This document shows, one piece after another, positions 1 through 16,377 of a stretch of DNA of 64,000 nucleotides. Source of the stretch: Beijerinckiaceae bacterium (GTDB lineage Bacteria > Pseudomonadota > Alphaproteobacteria > Rhizobiales > Beijerinckiaceae); the NCBI GenBank assembly GCA_024304885.1, contig JALJOM010000003.1:2142110-2206109 (forward strand). The letters are read 5' to 3'. Positions within the stretch are counted from its first letter, which is position 1, and every line of letters starts with the position of its first letter. Under the pieces are notes generated by a model. That model searched no databases. It was not told the origin of the DNA and saw only the letters and a list, made by a program, of their open reading frames with translations. A program made the position numbers and the translations under genes.

Positions 1-2
1 AG

Positions 3-395
3 AGCGGCGGGCGGCAAGCCGTGCGCTTCATGGCGACGCCGGAAAGGATCGCGCATCTCGAACCCGCCGAGGCCGAGAAACGGCCGCCGAGCTTCCTGAT
101 CGACGAGCTCGGGACGCGCCTCGCGCGAGGCCCTGTGACGTTTCATCTGCAAGCGCAGCTCGCCAAGCCCGGCGATCCGACCGCGGATCCGTCGCGCCCC
201 TGGCCGGACGGGAACAGGGTCGTGGACCTCGGGGCTCTGACGATCGACCGGCGCGCGCCGGACAGTGCCGCCGCGGAAAAGGCGCTCCTTTTCCTGCCGG
301 GACGGGTGACGGACGGGATCGAGCCCTCGGACGATCCGATGATCGCGGCCCGGGATGCCGTTTATGCGGTGTCGTTTGCGCGCCGGGCGCAGTAG
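3..395 (+). CDS. Catalase-family peroxidase, C-terminal part (5' end outside window)
   Basis: The frame is open from the window edge to the stop at 395, so only about the last 130 residues are present. The end of the protein has the pattern I know from catalase-family (SrpA-like) haem peroxidases: a GPVTFHLQAQLA segment, a DPSRPWPD turn, and the closing LPGRVTDGIEPSDDP followed by AARDAVYAVSFARR. These enzymes break down peroxide with a haem cofactor. The haem-binding parts lie in the missing half and cannot be checked. It converges on rpoC and shares the terminator region between them. Family assignment is by motif memory. Confidence 0.8.
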   Translation, partial: SGGRQAVRFMATPERIAHLEPAEAEKRPPSFLIDELGTRLARGPVTFHLQAQLAKPGDPTADPSRPWPDGNRVVDLGALTIDRRAPDSAAAEKALLFLPGRVTDGIEPSDDPMIAARDAVYAVSFARRAQ

Positions 396-438
396 GCCGC
401 AGGATCGCCCGGCTCGCCGTCGCCCGACGCAGGGTACG

Positions 439-471
439 AAAAAAGCCCTCGGAACCGAGGATCCGAGGGCT
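439..471 (-). terminator. Rho-independent terminator after rpoC
   Basis: Read on the minus strand, a perfect 10-bp stem AGCCCTCGGA/TCCGAGGGCT with an 8-base loop is followed by six T residues. It lies 30 bp past the rpoC stop, where the long ribosomal-protein/RNA-polymerase operon should end. On the plus strand the stem could also stop the catalase gene, but the T run there is poor. Confidence 0.93.
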
Positions 472-500
472 TCTGTCACGTTGCGTCGGCGGTCGGTGGC

Positions 501-4718
<4,218 letters not shown>

Positions 4719-4806
4719 CGGCATCTCCTGATGCTCGGCGCTGGCGGCAGCGCCCGGCCACAGGCCAAAGGCTTGGATTTCGAGCGCCGCACGCGCGGTC
4801 GCGAGC

Positions 4807-8940
<4,134 letters not shown>

Positions 8941-9406
8941 CTCGCTCCTCGCACCATGTCAAAGCGGCGATCTCCCGGCGGGAAGACCGTATCCTGCGCA
9001 TCCGGAATGTCTCGCCCGCCGACGCGACGCGGACATACGCCCGTCGCGCGGGGCCGACACCCCTGTCTCGAAGCGCCGCCGACCCGCGCCCGGACCGGCG
9101 ATGCCCTCGGCCCGGCAGCGCGCCGAGCCCCGTCACCCGGATCCGGAGGTCTAAGCCTCGCCCGGCAGCCGCGTGCGACTCTCGGCTCGCTGCCGCGGGC
9201 CGAGCCCGATCCCGCGACGCCCCGTTACCCGGTGCTGGCGCATGGTCGTTCCGTGATCCGGCCGAGGACGCGCCGATACGCGGTCTCGCGTCGCGCACGC
9301 CGCCCGCGAGCGCCCGAGCGCCGAGCCTCGCCGGCCGGCTGTCGCGGGCGCGAAACCGTCGCCGGCGGGTCGGCTGCCGAGGATCGCTGCCGCGATCGAC
9401 CGAAGA
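8941..9406. other. 466-bp rplL-rpoB intergenic region
   Basis: No gene is supported here. The open frames crossing it are Arg/Ala-rich shadows of very GC-rich DNA. In other bacteria this interval holds a partial attenuator and RNase processing sites that lower rpoBC expression relative to rplJL. I see many short GC stems but no stem followed by a T run on the minus strand, so the operon is probably read through. Confidence 0.6.
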
Positions 9407-9790
9407 TCACTTGAGCTCGACTTTCGCTCCGGCTTTCTCGAGGGCGGCCTTGATCTTCTCGGCCTCTTCCTTGGGGACACCCTCCTTGACGGGCTTCGGC
9501 GCCCCTTCGACGAGATCCTTCGCCTCCTTGAGGCCGAGGCCGGTGACCGCGCGGACCTCCTTGATCACCTCGATCTTCTTGTCGCCGACCGCGGCGAGCA
9601 TGACGGTGAACTCGGTCTGCTCCTCGACCGGAGCCGCTGCGGCGGCGGCCCCGCCCGCCGGACCCGCCGCGACGGCGACCGCTGCCGCGGCCGAGACGCC
9701 CCATTTCTCCTCGAGCAGCTTGGCGAGCTCGGCGGCTTCGAGCACCGTGAGGCTCGACAGATCCTCGACGATCTTTTCCAGGTTGGCCAT
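9407..9790 (-). CDS. rplL: Large ribosomal subunit protein bL12 (L7/L12)
   Basis: Stalk protein of the 50S subunit that recruits translational GTPases; 127 residues. It has the N-terminal dimerisation helices ([20 protein letters not shown]), an Ala/Pro/Gly-rich hinge around residues 37-60, and the C-terminal globular domain with the [20 protein letters not shown] and LVEGAP motifs. The frame is open 27 codons further upstream, but GAAGGAACGAGAA lies just before the chosen ATG and the N-terminus matches the family there. It follows rplJ by 58 bp and is co-transcribed with it; several copies bind L10. Confidence 0.98.
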   Translation of the reverse strand: MANLEKIVEDLSSLTVLEAAELAKLLEEKWGVSAAAAVAVAAGPAGGAAAAAAPVEEQTEFTVMLAAVGDKKIEVIKEVRAVTGLGLKEAKDLVEGAPKPVKEGVPKEEAEKIKAALEKAGAKVELK

Positions 9791-9848
9791 TTCTCTCGTT
9801 CCTTCGATGTGAGCTTGCGTGATTTTGCGTGACGTCGCGCGTTCGACC

Positions 9849-10364
9849 TCAGGCGCTGTCGCGTTCGGCATAGGCCGCGAAGACCCGTGCGAGCTTGCTC
9901 GCCGGCGCGGTCGTGAGCTGCGCGAGCTTGGTCGCCGGGGCCTGGATCAGCCCCACCAGCTTGGCGCGCAGCTCGTCGAGCGAGGGCAGCGTCGCGAGCG
10001 AGCGGATTCCCTCCACGTCGAGCGCAGTGGCGCCGAGCGCGCCGCCGAGGATCACGAGCTTGTCGTGGTCCTTGGCGAAAGCGACCGCCGCCTTGGGCGC
10101 GGCCACGGGATCCGTCGAGGTTGCGATGAGGGTCGGCCCTTTCAGCAGGCTCGCGATCGACGCGACCTTGGTATCGGTGACGGCGATCTTGACGAGCCGG
10201 TTCTTGGCGACCTGGACATTGGCGCCCGCGGCACGCATCTGCTTGCGCAGTGCCTGCATTTGCGCGACCGTCAGGCCGGAATAATGCGCGACCACGACCA
10301 CGGAGCTGGCCTCGAGGGTGTCATGCAAGGTGGCGACGCATTCCTTCTTTTCCGCTCTGTCCAC
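9849..10364 (-). CDS. rplJ: Large ribosomal subunit protein uL10
   Basis: Base of the ribosomal stalk, binding 23S rRNA and bL12 dimers; 171 residues. Family landmarks are [27 protein letters not shown] and the GPTLIA segment, with the C-terminal helix that carries L12. I place the start at a GTG (VDRAEKKE, read as Met) preceded by AGGAG at good spacing. The open frame extends far upstream through non-homologous sequence. uL10 usually represses its own operon by binding the leader, so the long region upstream is the expected control site. Confidence 0.96.
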   Translation of the reverse strand: MDRAEKKECVATLHDTLEASSVVVVAHYSGLTVAQMQALRKQMRAAGANVQVAKNRLVKIAVTDTKVASIASLLKGPTLIATSTDPVAAPKAAVAFAKDHDKLVILGGALGATALDVEGIRSLATLPSLDELRAKLVGLIQAPATKLAQLTTAPASKLARVFAAYAERDSA

Positions 10365-10931
10365 AGTTCTTTCTCCTGGCACGGGGGCCACCGGACCCGG
10401 GGCTCCCGCGGGCTGCGACTTTCGCTTCCGCGAACCGGGCGCAAAGGTCCGGGCCGCGGATGCGACGGCATGCCTGTCCCCGGAGCGAGCCCGCCCCGGA
10501 CCGAGGGATAAGACCAAAATCGAAGGAACCAGGACGGCAGAGCCATCCTGCGATCCGAACTCCGGCTGATTCCCCGTCTGTGCCGGCCACCGCCCCGGGC
10601 CGAGGCGAGCCCGACCCTTGCGCGGATGATCAAGCGCGGCGCCCCACACGACGTGGAGCACATGGCGCCGGCAGTCTCGGACAGGACATGGCCGGAACGG
10701 ACAGGCGGATTCCACCTATCCTCCGGCCGTTCCACCGCGCCGCCGAGGGCCCGCCGCGGCCGCGAGCCGAGCGAGCACCACTTTGGAGCGGAAGCTTTTC
10801 GGGTGCGGGATCGCTATGTCCGATCGATCCCGAACCCTCTATCTAAACCATCATTATCCTCGTGCCAAGGGTAGACCGCACCGCGGGCACAGGATTTCGC
10901 GTGTGCAGCACCAAAGGTCCGACCGAGCCGA
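10365..10931 (-). other. 567-bp rplA-rplJ intergenic region, expected L10 leader
   Basis: No protein gene is supported. The interval is unusually long for a gap inside this operon and contains an AT-rich patch near 10840-10868 that looks like a promoter. The several hundred bases before rplJ would then be a leader. In known cases this leader folds into a structure bound by the L10-L12 complex and represses rplJL. I expect that element here from position but could not draw a convincing conserved fold by eye. Confidence 0.5.
10840..10868 (-). promoter_or_regulatory. Candidate sigma-70-type promoter for rplJ-rplL-rpoBC
   Basis: On the minus strand TTGGCA (10868-10863) and TAGATA (10845-10840) are separated by 17 bases in the only AT-rich stretch of the rplA-rplJ gap. 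The -35 matches TTGACA at five of six positions; the -10 is weak. An internal promoter at this place is common in other bacteria. Confidence 0.35.
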
Positions 10932-11624
10932 TCAGGCGACCGTGGCGGGATCGACCTTCACCCCCGGACCCATGGTCGAGGATATGGCAATCCTTTGAAT
11001 ATAGGTCCCTTTCGCACCAGGTGGCTTGGCCTTGGCGACAGCGTCGACGAAGGCCGCGATATTCTCCGCGAGCTTGTCGTCGCCGAACGAGGCCTTGCCG
11101 ACGCTGCCTTGAATGATGCCGGCCTTCTCCACGCGGAACTCGACGGCGCCGCCTTTCGACGCCTTGACGGCGCCGGCGACATCCATGGTCACGGTCCCGA
11201 CCTTGGGATTGGGCATCAGGCCGCGCGGACCCAGAACCTTGCCGAGCCGACCGACGAGCGGCATCATGTCCGGCGTCGCGACGCAGCGATCGAAGGCGAT
11301 GGTTCCGCCCTGCACGGTGGCCACCAGATCCTCCGCGCCGACGATATCGGCGCCGGCCGCCGTCGCCTCGTCCGCCTTGGCCCCGCGCGCGAAAACCGCG
11401 ACGCGCAAGGTGCGGCCGGTTCCGTTCGGGAGGTTGACGACGCCGCGCACCATCTGGTCCGCGTGCTTCGGATCGACGCCGAGATTCATCGCGATCTCGA
11501 CCGTCTCGTCGAACTTGGCGTTGGCGCGCTCCTTGACGAGCTTGATCGCCTCGCCGACCGGATAGAGCTTCGTGCGCTCGATGCCCTCGCGGCCCTTCAC
11601 AACTCGCTTGCCGATATGAGCCAT
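10932..11624 (-). CDS. rplA: Large ribosomal subunit protein uL1
   Basis: L1-stalk protein of the 50S subunit, 230 residues, which also represses its own operon in many bacteria. The C-terminal half of domain I, the [20 protein letters not shown] signature and the [19 protein letters not shown] segment are clear. It starts four bases after the rplK stop, indicating translational coupling, and is followed by the long gap before rplJ. Confidence 0.98.
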   Translation of the reverse strand: MAHIGKRVVKGREGIERTKLYPVGEAIKLVKERANAKFDETVEIAMNLGVDPKHADQMVRGVVNLPNGTGRTLRVAVFARGAKADEATAAGADIVGAEDLVATVQGGTIAFDRCVATPDMMPLVGRLGKVLGPRGLMPNPKVGTVTMDVAGAVKASKGGAVEFRVEKAGIIQGSVGKASFGDDKLAENIAAFVDAVAKAKPPGAKGTYIQRIAISSTMGPGVKVDPATVA

Positions 11625-11628
11625 TGTC

Positions 11629-12057
11629 CTACCCCACCACCTCGAGGCCCATCGAACGGGCGGAGCCTTCGATCATCCTCGCTGCCGCATCGACCGAATC
11701 GCAATTGAGGTCGGGCATCTTCTTGGCGGCGATCTCCTGGATCTGCGCCTTGGTGATCTTGCCGACGAAGCCGCGCCCTGCGGTCTTCGAGCCGGACCCG
11801 ACCCCGGACGCCTTCTTCAGGAAATAGGAGACCGGCGGCAGCTTCATCTCGAAGGTGAAGGACCGGTCGGCATAGGCCGTGATGACGACGGGAATCGGCG
11901 TCCCCTTCTCCATCTGCGCCGTCTTGGCGTTGAACGCCTTGCAGAATTCCATGATGTTCAGGCCGCGCTGGCCGAGCGCGGGACCGATCGGCGGCGAGGG
12001 ATTCGCCGATCCGGCCGGCACCTGCAGCTTCACGTAGCCGGTGATCTTCTTCGCCAT
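11629..12057 (-). CDS. rplK: Large ribosomal subunit protein uL11
   Basis: Ribosomal protein of the GTPase-associated centre, 142 residues, needed for stringent-response sensing by RelA-type enzymes. The N-terminal domain has [20 protein letters not shown] and [11 protein letters not shown]; the C-terminal RNA-binding domain carries the KKMPDLN signature. It lies 209 bp after nusG and four bases before rplA. Confidence 0.98.
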   Translation of the reverse strand: MAKKITGYVKLQVPAGSANPSPPIGPALGQRGLNIMEFCKAFNAKTAQMEKGTPIPVVITAYADRSFTFEMKLPPVSYFLKKASGVGSGSKTAGRGFVGKITKAQIQEIAAKKMPDLNCDSVDAAARMIEGSARSMGLEVVG

Positions 12058-12266
12058 TCTCTCGTTTCTCCCGACGGGCCGGTCCCTTGCCGGGACCGGC
12101 GGTTGCGGTCGTGGTCACGACGGGCGGCCCGGATCGGCGGCCCGGGTCCGTCTCCCACGTCTGCTGCGCGGCGGCGCCGTACTGCCCCGCCGCGATCGGC
12201 CGTGCATCGCACCGCCGAAGCTCCCGATCCGAGGTCCGAGGCAGCGCCTCGGTCGGACCGTCTCGA

Positions 12267-12797
12267 TCAGACTTTCTCCACTTGGCCGTACTCGAGCTCG
12301 ACCGGAGTGGCGCGGCCGAAGATCGACACCGCGACCTTGACCCTCGAGCGCGCCTCGTCGACCTCCTCGACGATCCCGTTGAACGAGGCGAAAGGCCCGT
12401 CCGCGACCCTCACGGTCTCGCCGATCTCGAAGGAGATCGACGCCTTCGGACGCTCGACGCCCTCGGCGACCTGGCCCTTGATCCGTTCCGCCTCGCGGTC
12501 GGAGATCGGCATCGGCTTTTTGTCGGCGCCGAGGAAGCCCGTCACCTTGGGCGTATTCTTGATCAGGTGGTAGATGTCGTCGGTGAGATCGCACTTGACC
12601 AGCACATAGCCCGGAAAGAACTTGCGCTCGGACGTGATCTTGCGGCCACGGCGAATCTCGACGACCTGCTCGGTCGGCACGAGAATCTCCTCGAACTTCG
12701 CCGAGAGGCCCCGCTGCGCCGCCTGCTCCTGGATGGATTCCGCGACCTTCTTCTCGAAGTTCGAGTAGGCGTGGACGATGTACCAGCGCATGCTCAT
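12267..12797 (-). CDS. nusG: Transcription termination/antitermination protein NusG
   Basis: Elongation factor that binds the RNA polymerase clamp through its NGN domain and Rho or S10 through its KOW domain; 176 residues. The NGN domain starts MRWYIVHAYSNFEKKVAE and contains FFPGYVLVKCDL. The C-terminal KOW motif is VADGPFASFNGIVEEVDEAR, ending in the VELEYGQVEKV typical of the family. The frame is open 12 codons upstream; the start giving MSMRWYIVHAYSN is chosen from family N-termini, since no strong ribosome-binding site is visible. It follows secE closely. Confidence 0.97.
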   Translation of the reverse strand: MSMRWYIVHAYSNFEKKVAESIQEQAAQRGLSAKFEEILVPTEQVVEIRRGRKITSERKFFPGYVLVKCDLTDDIYHLIKNTPKVTGFLGADKKPMPISDREAERIKGQVAEGVERPKASISFEIGETVRVADGPFASFNGIVEEVDEARSRVKVAVSIFGRATPVELEYGQVEKV

Positions 12798-12840
12798 CGG
12801 CGCGTCTCGAGCCTGTGTCGGTGCGGCAAGCAAGGTCGAA

Positions 12841-13032
12841 TCACTTCCCGAGATTCAAGACGGCCTTGATGATCAGGCGCAAGGCCTGGTCCACGGCCAC
12901 GAAGAAAAGGCTCGCGACGATGACCATCACGATCACGATGCCGGTCGTGATCAGCGTCTCGCGGCGCGTCGGCCAGGTGACCTTGCCCGCTTCCGCGCGG
13001 ACCTCCTGGAGAAACTGGAAAGGGTTCGGCAT
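12841..13032 (-). CDS. secE: Preprotein translocase subunit SecE
   Basis: Small essential subunit of the SecYEG inner-membrane channel, 63 residues. The cytoplasmic helix FLQEVRAEAGKVTWPTRRET is the family signature. It is followed by a single membrane segment (TGIVIVMVIVASLFFVAVDQ). The start MPNPFQF is chosen from the typical alphaproteobacterial N-terminus; an open frame continues upstream through Arg-rich non-homologous sequence. It is first in the secE-nusG-rplK block and divergent from aroQ. No tRNA-Trp gene, often found just upstream, is seen. Confidence 0.96.
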   Translation of the reverse strand: MPNPFQFLQEVRAEAGKVTWPTRRETLITTGIVIVMVIVASLFFVAVDQALRLIIKAVLNLGK

Positions 13033-13116
13033 GCTCGGAAAGGGACCCCGAAGCGGCTGAGGAAATCGGCGAGCGAAGAGGGGCGCGAAGCTTCGAGCTG
13101 CGCGCCGAGCTGGCGT

Positions 13117-13145
13117 TCTTAGCACCGACCACGCGGAAACCGCAA
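13117..13145 (-). promoter_or_regulatory. Candidate promoter for secE-nusG
   Basis: Minus-strand TTGCGG (13145-13140) and CTAAGA (13122-13117) are 17 bases apart in the divergent secE/aroQ region. Both boxes are imperfect. The call rests on position and spacing only. Confidence 0.25.
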
Positions 13146-13306
13146 ATCCGATTTTTTCCGCCGCGACCCGGCACGGCCAAGCGACGCCCGCGCCCCGGCC
13201 GCAGGCGCAAGGACTCGACCGTGACAGATATTCGACACGGTGGCTTCCTTTGGGGTCGGAACAAGGCTATGGAGACCCGCATCGAAACGCCGTCGCCGAG
13301 CCCGAG

Positions 13307-13762
13307 ATGAAAGCCGTCCACGTCCTGAACGGGCCGAACCTCAACCTTCTCGGAACCCGGGAGCCGGACATCTACGGCAAGTCGACGCTGGCGGAGATCG
13401 AGGCCTCGCTCAGGGCGAGCTGCGAGCCGCGTGGGATCCTGCTGCACTTCCGGCAGACCAACCACGAAGGCGACCTCGTGACCTGGATCCAGGACGCGGG
13501 GCTCGCCGGCGAGCCGGTGATCCTCAACCCCGGGGCCTATACCCATACCTCGGTCGCGCTGCAGGACGCGATCAAGGGTGCGGGGACCAAGGTGATCGAG
13601 GTGCATTTGTCGAATCCCCATGCACGCGAGACGTTTCGTCGCCACTCCTATGTTTCCCCGGTCGCGCGAGGCGTGATCCAAGGATTCGGGGCCTTGTCCT
13701 ACGATCTGGCGCTGCAGGCCTTGATCGCCGAAGCCGGGCAAAGCGAAGGTCGAAGGACATGA
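13307..13762 (+). CDS. aroQ: 3-dehydroquinate dehydratase, type II
   Basis: Third step of the shikimate pathway, dehydrating 3-dehydroquinate to 3-dehydroshikimate; 151 residues. The type II signature is intact: VLNGPNLNLLGTREP near the N-terminus, the catalytic-loop arginine and tyrosine (GTREPDIYG), FRQTNHEGDLV, NPGAYTHTSVAL with the active-site His, and EVHLSNPHARETFR. The start is the ATG giving MKAVHVLNGPNLN. The stop overlaps the accB start as ATGA, so aroQ, accB and accC form one coupled operon, an arrangement common in alphaproteobacteria. Confidence 0.98.
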   Translation: MKAVHVLNGPNLNLLGTREPDIYGKSTLAEIEASLRASCEPRGILLHFRQTNHEGDLVTWIQDAGLAGEPVILNPGAYTHTSVALQDAIKGAGTKVIEVHLSNPHARETFRRHSYVSPVARGVIQGFGALSYDLALQALIAEAGQSEGRRT

Positions 13763-14247
13763 ATGAACTGGGGCTCGATCCGGCAAGTCTCGAGCCGGCG
13801 GCCGCGATCGATATCAAGCTCGTCGAGGCTCTGGCGAATATCGTCGCGCGGCTCGGCCTCAGCGAGATCGAGCTGAAGCGGGGCGACCTCGAGATTCGCG
13901 TGGCGCGCCAAGTCGTCGCGGCGCCCGCTCCGGGTGCCGCCGTGGCGCCGGCTCCGGCGCCGCCAGTGCCCCCGACCGGCAAGGCGCCCGGCAACGCCGC
14001 GAGGTCCGACGCACCCGGGACGGTCAAGTCGCCGATGGTCGGAACCGCGTATTTGCGCGCCTCGCCCGATGCACCGCCTTTCGTCGAGCTCGGCTCCAGC
14101 GTCAGGGCCGGCGAGAAGCTCATGCTCGTCGAGGCGATGAAGACCTTCAACGAGATCGTCGCACCACGGGCCGGGACCGTCACCGCGATCTTGGTGGAGG
14201 ACGGCCAGCCCGTCGAATACGGCCAGCCGCTGCTCGTGATCGAATGA
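13759..14247 (+). CDS. accB: Biotin carboxyl carrier protein of acetyl-CoA carboxylase
   Basis: Carries the biotin that shuttles carboxyl groups in malonyl-CoA synthesis; 162 residues. An N-terminal helical part is followed by an Ala/Pro-rich linker around residues 55-80. The biotinyl domain follows, with KSPMVGTAYL, the 'thumb' segment SPDAPPFVELG, and the biotin-accepting lysine in VEAMKTFNEI. The ATG overlaps the aroQ stop and is preceded by GAAGG. Its partner accC follows 23 bp later. bioB, which makes the cofactor, lies about 6 kb away. AccA and AccD are not in the window. Confidence 0.97.
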   Translation: MNELGLDPASLEPAAAIDIKLVEALANIVARLGLSEIELKRGDLEIRVARQVVAAPAPGAAVAPAPAPPVPPTGKAPGNAARSDAPGTVKSPMVGTAYLRASPDAPPFVELGSSVRAGEKLMLVEAMKTFNEIVAPRAGTVTAILVEDGQPVEYGQPLLVIE

Positions 14248-14270
14248 CGTCCGGGGATCGCTGAACCGAG

Positions 14271-15623
14271 ATGTTCGACAAGATTCTGATCGCCAACCGC
14301 GGCGAGATCGCGCTTCGGATCCTGCGTGCCGCCAAGGAGCTCGGCGTCGCGACGGTCGCGGTCCACTCCACGGCCGACGCCGATGCGATGCATGTGAAGC
14401 TCGCCGACGAATCCGTCTGCCTCGGCCCGCCGCCCTCCCGCGATTCCTATCTCAACATCCCGGCCCTCCTCGCCGCTTGCGAGATCACCGGGGCGGAGGC
14501 GCTCCACCCCGGCTACGGGTTCCTCTCCGAGAACGCCCGGTTCGCAGAGATTCTCGCCGATCACCACATCGTCTTCGTCGGCCCGAAGCCCGAGCATATC
14601 CGGCTGATGGGCGACAAGATCGAGGCCAAGCGCACGGCCAAGCGCCTCGGCATCCCCTGCGTGCCGGGCTCACCGGGAGCGGTGACGAACGACATCGAGG
14701 CCACGGCCGTCGCCAAGGAGATCGGCTTCCCGGTCCTCGTCAAGGCTTCCGCGGGCGGCGGCGGCCGCGGCATGAAGGTCGCCCATTCCGCGGCAGAACT
14801 TCCCCTCGCCCTCACCTCCGCGAGGCTCGAGGCGAAGGCTGCCTTCGGTGACGATTCGGTCTATCTCGAGAAATATCTCGAGAAGCCGCGCCACATCGAG
14901 TTCCAGGTTCTCGGCGACGGCCAAGGCAAGGCGATCCACCTCGGCGAGCGCGAATGCTCGCTCCAGCGCCGGCATCAGAAGGTGTGGGAGGAAGGCCCCT
15001 CCCCCGCCCTCAATGCCTCCGAGCGGCTCGAGATGGGGGAAATCTGCGCCAAGGCGATGCGCGAGCTGCGCTATGCCGGGGTCGGCACCATCGAGTTCCT
15101 CTACGAGGACGGGAAGTTCTACTTCATCGAGATGAACACCCGCATCCAGGTCGAGCACCCGGTGACGGAGATGATCACCGGCGTCGATCTCGTCAACGAG
15201 CAGATCAAGATCGCCGCCGGCTCGCCCTTGACCTTGACCCAGGAGGCGGTGACCTTCGACGGCCACGCGATCGAGTGCCGGATCAATGCCGAGCACGCCT
15301 CGACCTTCAAGCCGTCGCCCGGAAAGATCGCCTACTACCACCCGCCCGGCGGGCTCGGTGTCCGGGTCGATAGCGCCGTCTATGCCGGCTACACGATCCC
15401 GCCCACCTACGATTCTCTCGTCGGCAAGCTGATCGTGCATGGACGCAACCGCACCGAAGCCCTGATGCGGCTCCGTCGCTCCCTCGACGAGTTCATCGTC
15501 GATGGCATCGAGACGACGATTCCTCTGTTCCAGACGCTCGTGCGCAATGCCGACATCCAGAACGGGCTCTACGACATCCACTGGCTCGAGAAGTTCCTCG
15601 CGACCGGCGGCGTGACGGTGTGA
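14271..15623 (+). CDS. accC: Acetyl-CoA carboxylase, biotin carboxylase subunit
   Basis: ATP-grasp enzyme that carboxylates the biotin on AccB; 450 residues, normal length. The N-terminal domain starts [20 protein letters not shown]. The Gly-rich ATP loop is [35 protein letters not shown] and the [16 protein letters not shown] active-site block are all present, including the catalytic Glu and Arg residues. It ends the aroQ-accB-accC operon, with a possible terminator hairpin 84 bp downstream. Confidence 0.98.
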   Translation: MFDKILIANRGEIALRILRAAKELGVATVAVHSTADADAMHVKLADESVCLGPPPSRDSYLNIPALLAACEITGAEALHPGYGFLSENARFAEILADHHIVFVGPKPEHIRLMGDKIEAKRTAKRLGIPCVPGSPGAVTNDIEATAVAKEIGFPVLVKASAGGGGRGMKVAHSAAELPLALTSARLEAKAAFGDDSVYLEKYLEKPRHIEFQVLGDGQGKAIHLGERECSLQRRHQKVWEEGPSPALNASERLEMGEICAKAMRELRYAGVGTIEFLYEDGKFYFIEMNTRIQVEHPVTEMITGVDLVNEQIKIAAGSPLTLTQEAVTFDGHAIECRINAEHASTFKPSPGKIAYYHPPGGLGVRVDSAVYAGYTIPPTYDSLVGKLIVHGRNRTEALMRLRRSLDEFIVDGIETTIPLFQTLVRNADIQNGLYDIHWLEKFLATGGVTV

Positions 15624-15706
15624 TGGCGGTGCGTGCACCGCGTCGCAGTGGGCATGCTATCACGTCGCAGCGGTGGCACACCCGCGCCGCAGCGATCCGC
15701 CGTTAC

Positions 15707-15743
15707 GGCCATGGACCGGCGCGCAAGCGCCCCGTGGCCTTCT
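15707..15743 (+). terminator. Candidate terminator of aroQ-accBC
   Basis: A two-part hairpin: an outer 8-bp stem GGCCATGG/CCGTGGCC (one G-T pair) and an inner 5-bp stem GGCGC/GCGCC closed by a GCAA tetraloop, followed by TTCTTCC. The stem is strong, but the T tract is interrupted. Placement after accC supports it. Confidence 0.4.
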
Positions 15744-15803
15744 TCCGATGCGGGGTGACGAGCCAGGGATAGGCGACCGCACGAGCAACAAGGGTGGTAG
15801 CGG

Positions 15804-16211
15804 CTATTTCTTGCGCACTTGCTCGGAGAAGCGCTCGACATTCGCCGCCATGGCCTGGCCCGCGGCCTCGGTCGTCTTCACCGCGGCGTTCACGCACTTG
15901 GTCAAGGCGTCTTGATAGGTCTTGGTCATCTCGAGCGGAAAGGCGGTCAGTAGCTCGTTGAACCGCTTCGTATGCTGTGCCGCGTGCTCGAACGCTTCCT
16001 TGACGAAGGTGGTCTGGATTGCGAGGACCTCCTCGACGCTGTGGGCCGTGCGCAGCTTCTCCAGCGTCTTCGTCGCGTGGTCGAAGGATTCCTTCGAAGC
16101 CTCGGCCATCTCGGTCGCGAGAGCCTGCAAGTTCTTGGAGGCGGCGCCGACGCTGCTCGTGGCAAAATCGAGCCCTGCAGTGGAGCCCGTGTTCGAATCG
16201 GCCTGTGTCAT
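15804..16211 (-). CDS. Phasin family protein
   Basis: Phasins coat polyhydroxyalkanoate granules and limit their size. The protein has 135 residues, is largely alpha-helical and rich in Ala, Glu, Lys and Thr. Its core SVEEVLAIQTTFVKEAFEHA, followed by TKRFNELLTAFPLEMTKTYQ, matches the phasin pattern I know. The ATG giving MTQADSNTG is preceded by GGGGAG at good spacing; the frame continues upstream without homology. No PHA synthase gene is nearby, so the link to granules is inferred from the family. Confidence 0.85.
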   Translation of the reverse strand: MTQADSNTGSTAGLDFATSSVGAASKNLQALATEMAEASKESFDHATKTLEKLRTAHSVEEVLAIQTTFVKEAFEHAAQHTKRFNELLTAFPLEMTKTYQDALTKCVNAAVKTTEAAGQAMAANVERFSEQVRKK

Positions 16212-16377
16212 TGCATTCTCCCCGGTTCGAGGCGTCGTGGCCGTCGCCCGCGTGAGCCGATCATTCGCGGCTCCTCCGGGGCCAGCGCATCTCGAGTGAC
16301 AACGCCCGAGGTCGAGAGAGGTTGCTCGGCGCTTCAAAACTTCTCGCAGGACGTTTCAACGAGGTGACCGCATCGGC

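Noticed and set aside
10250-10846. Open frames on both strands in the rplA-rplJ spacer
   Set aside because: Low-complexity Arg/Pro/Gly translations. More likely leader RNA and promoter than protein.
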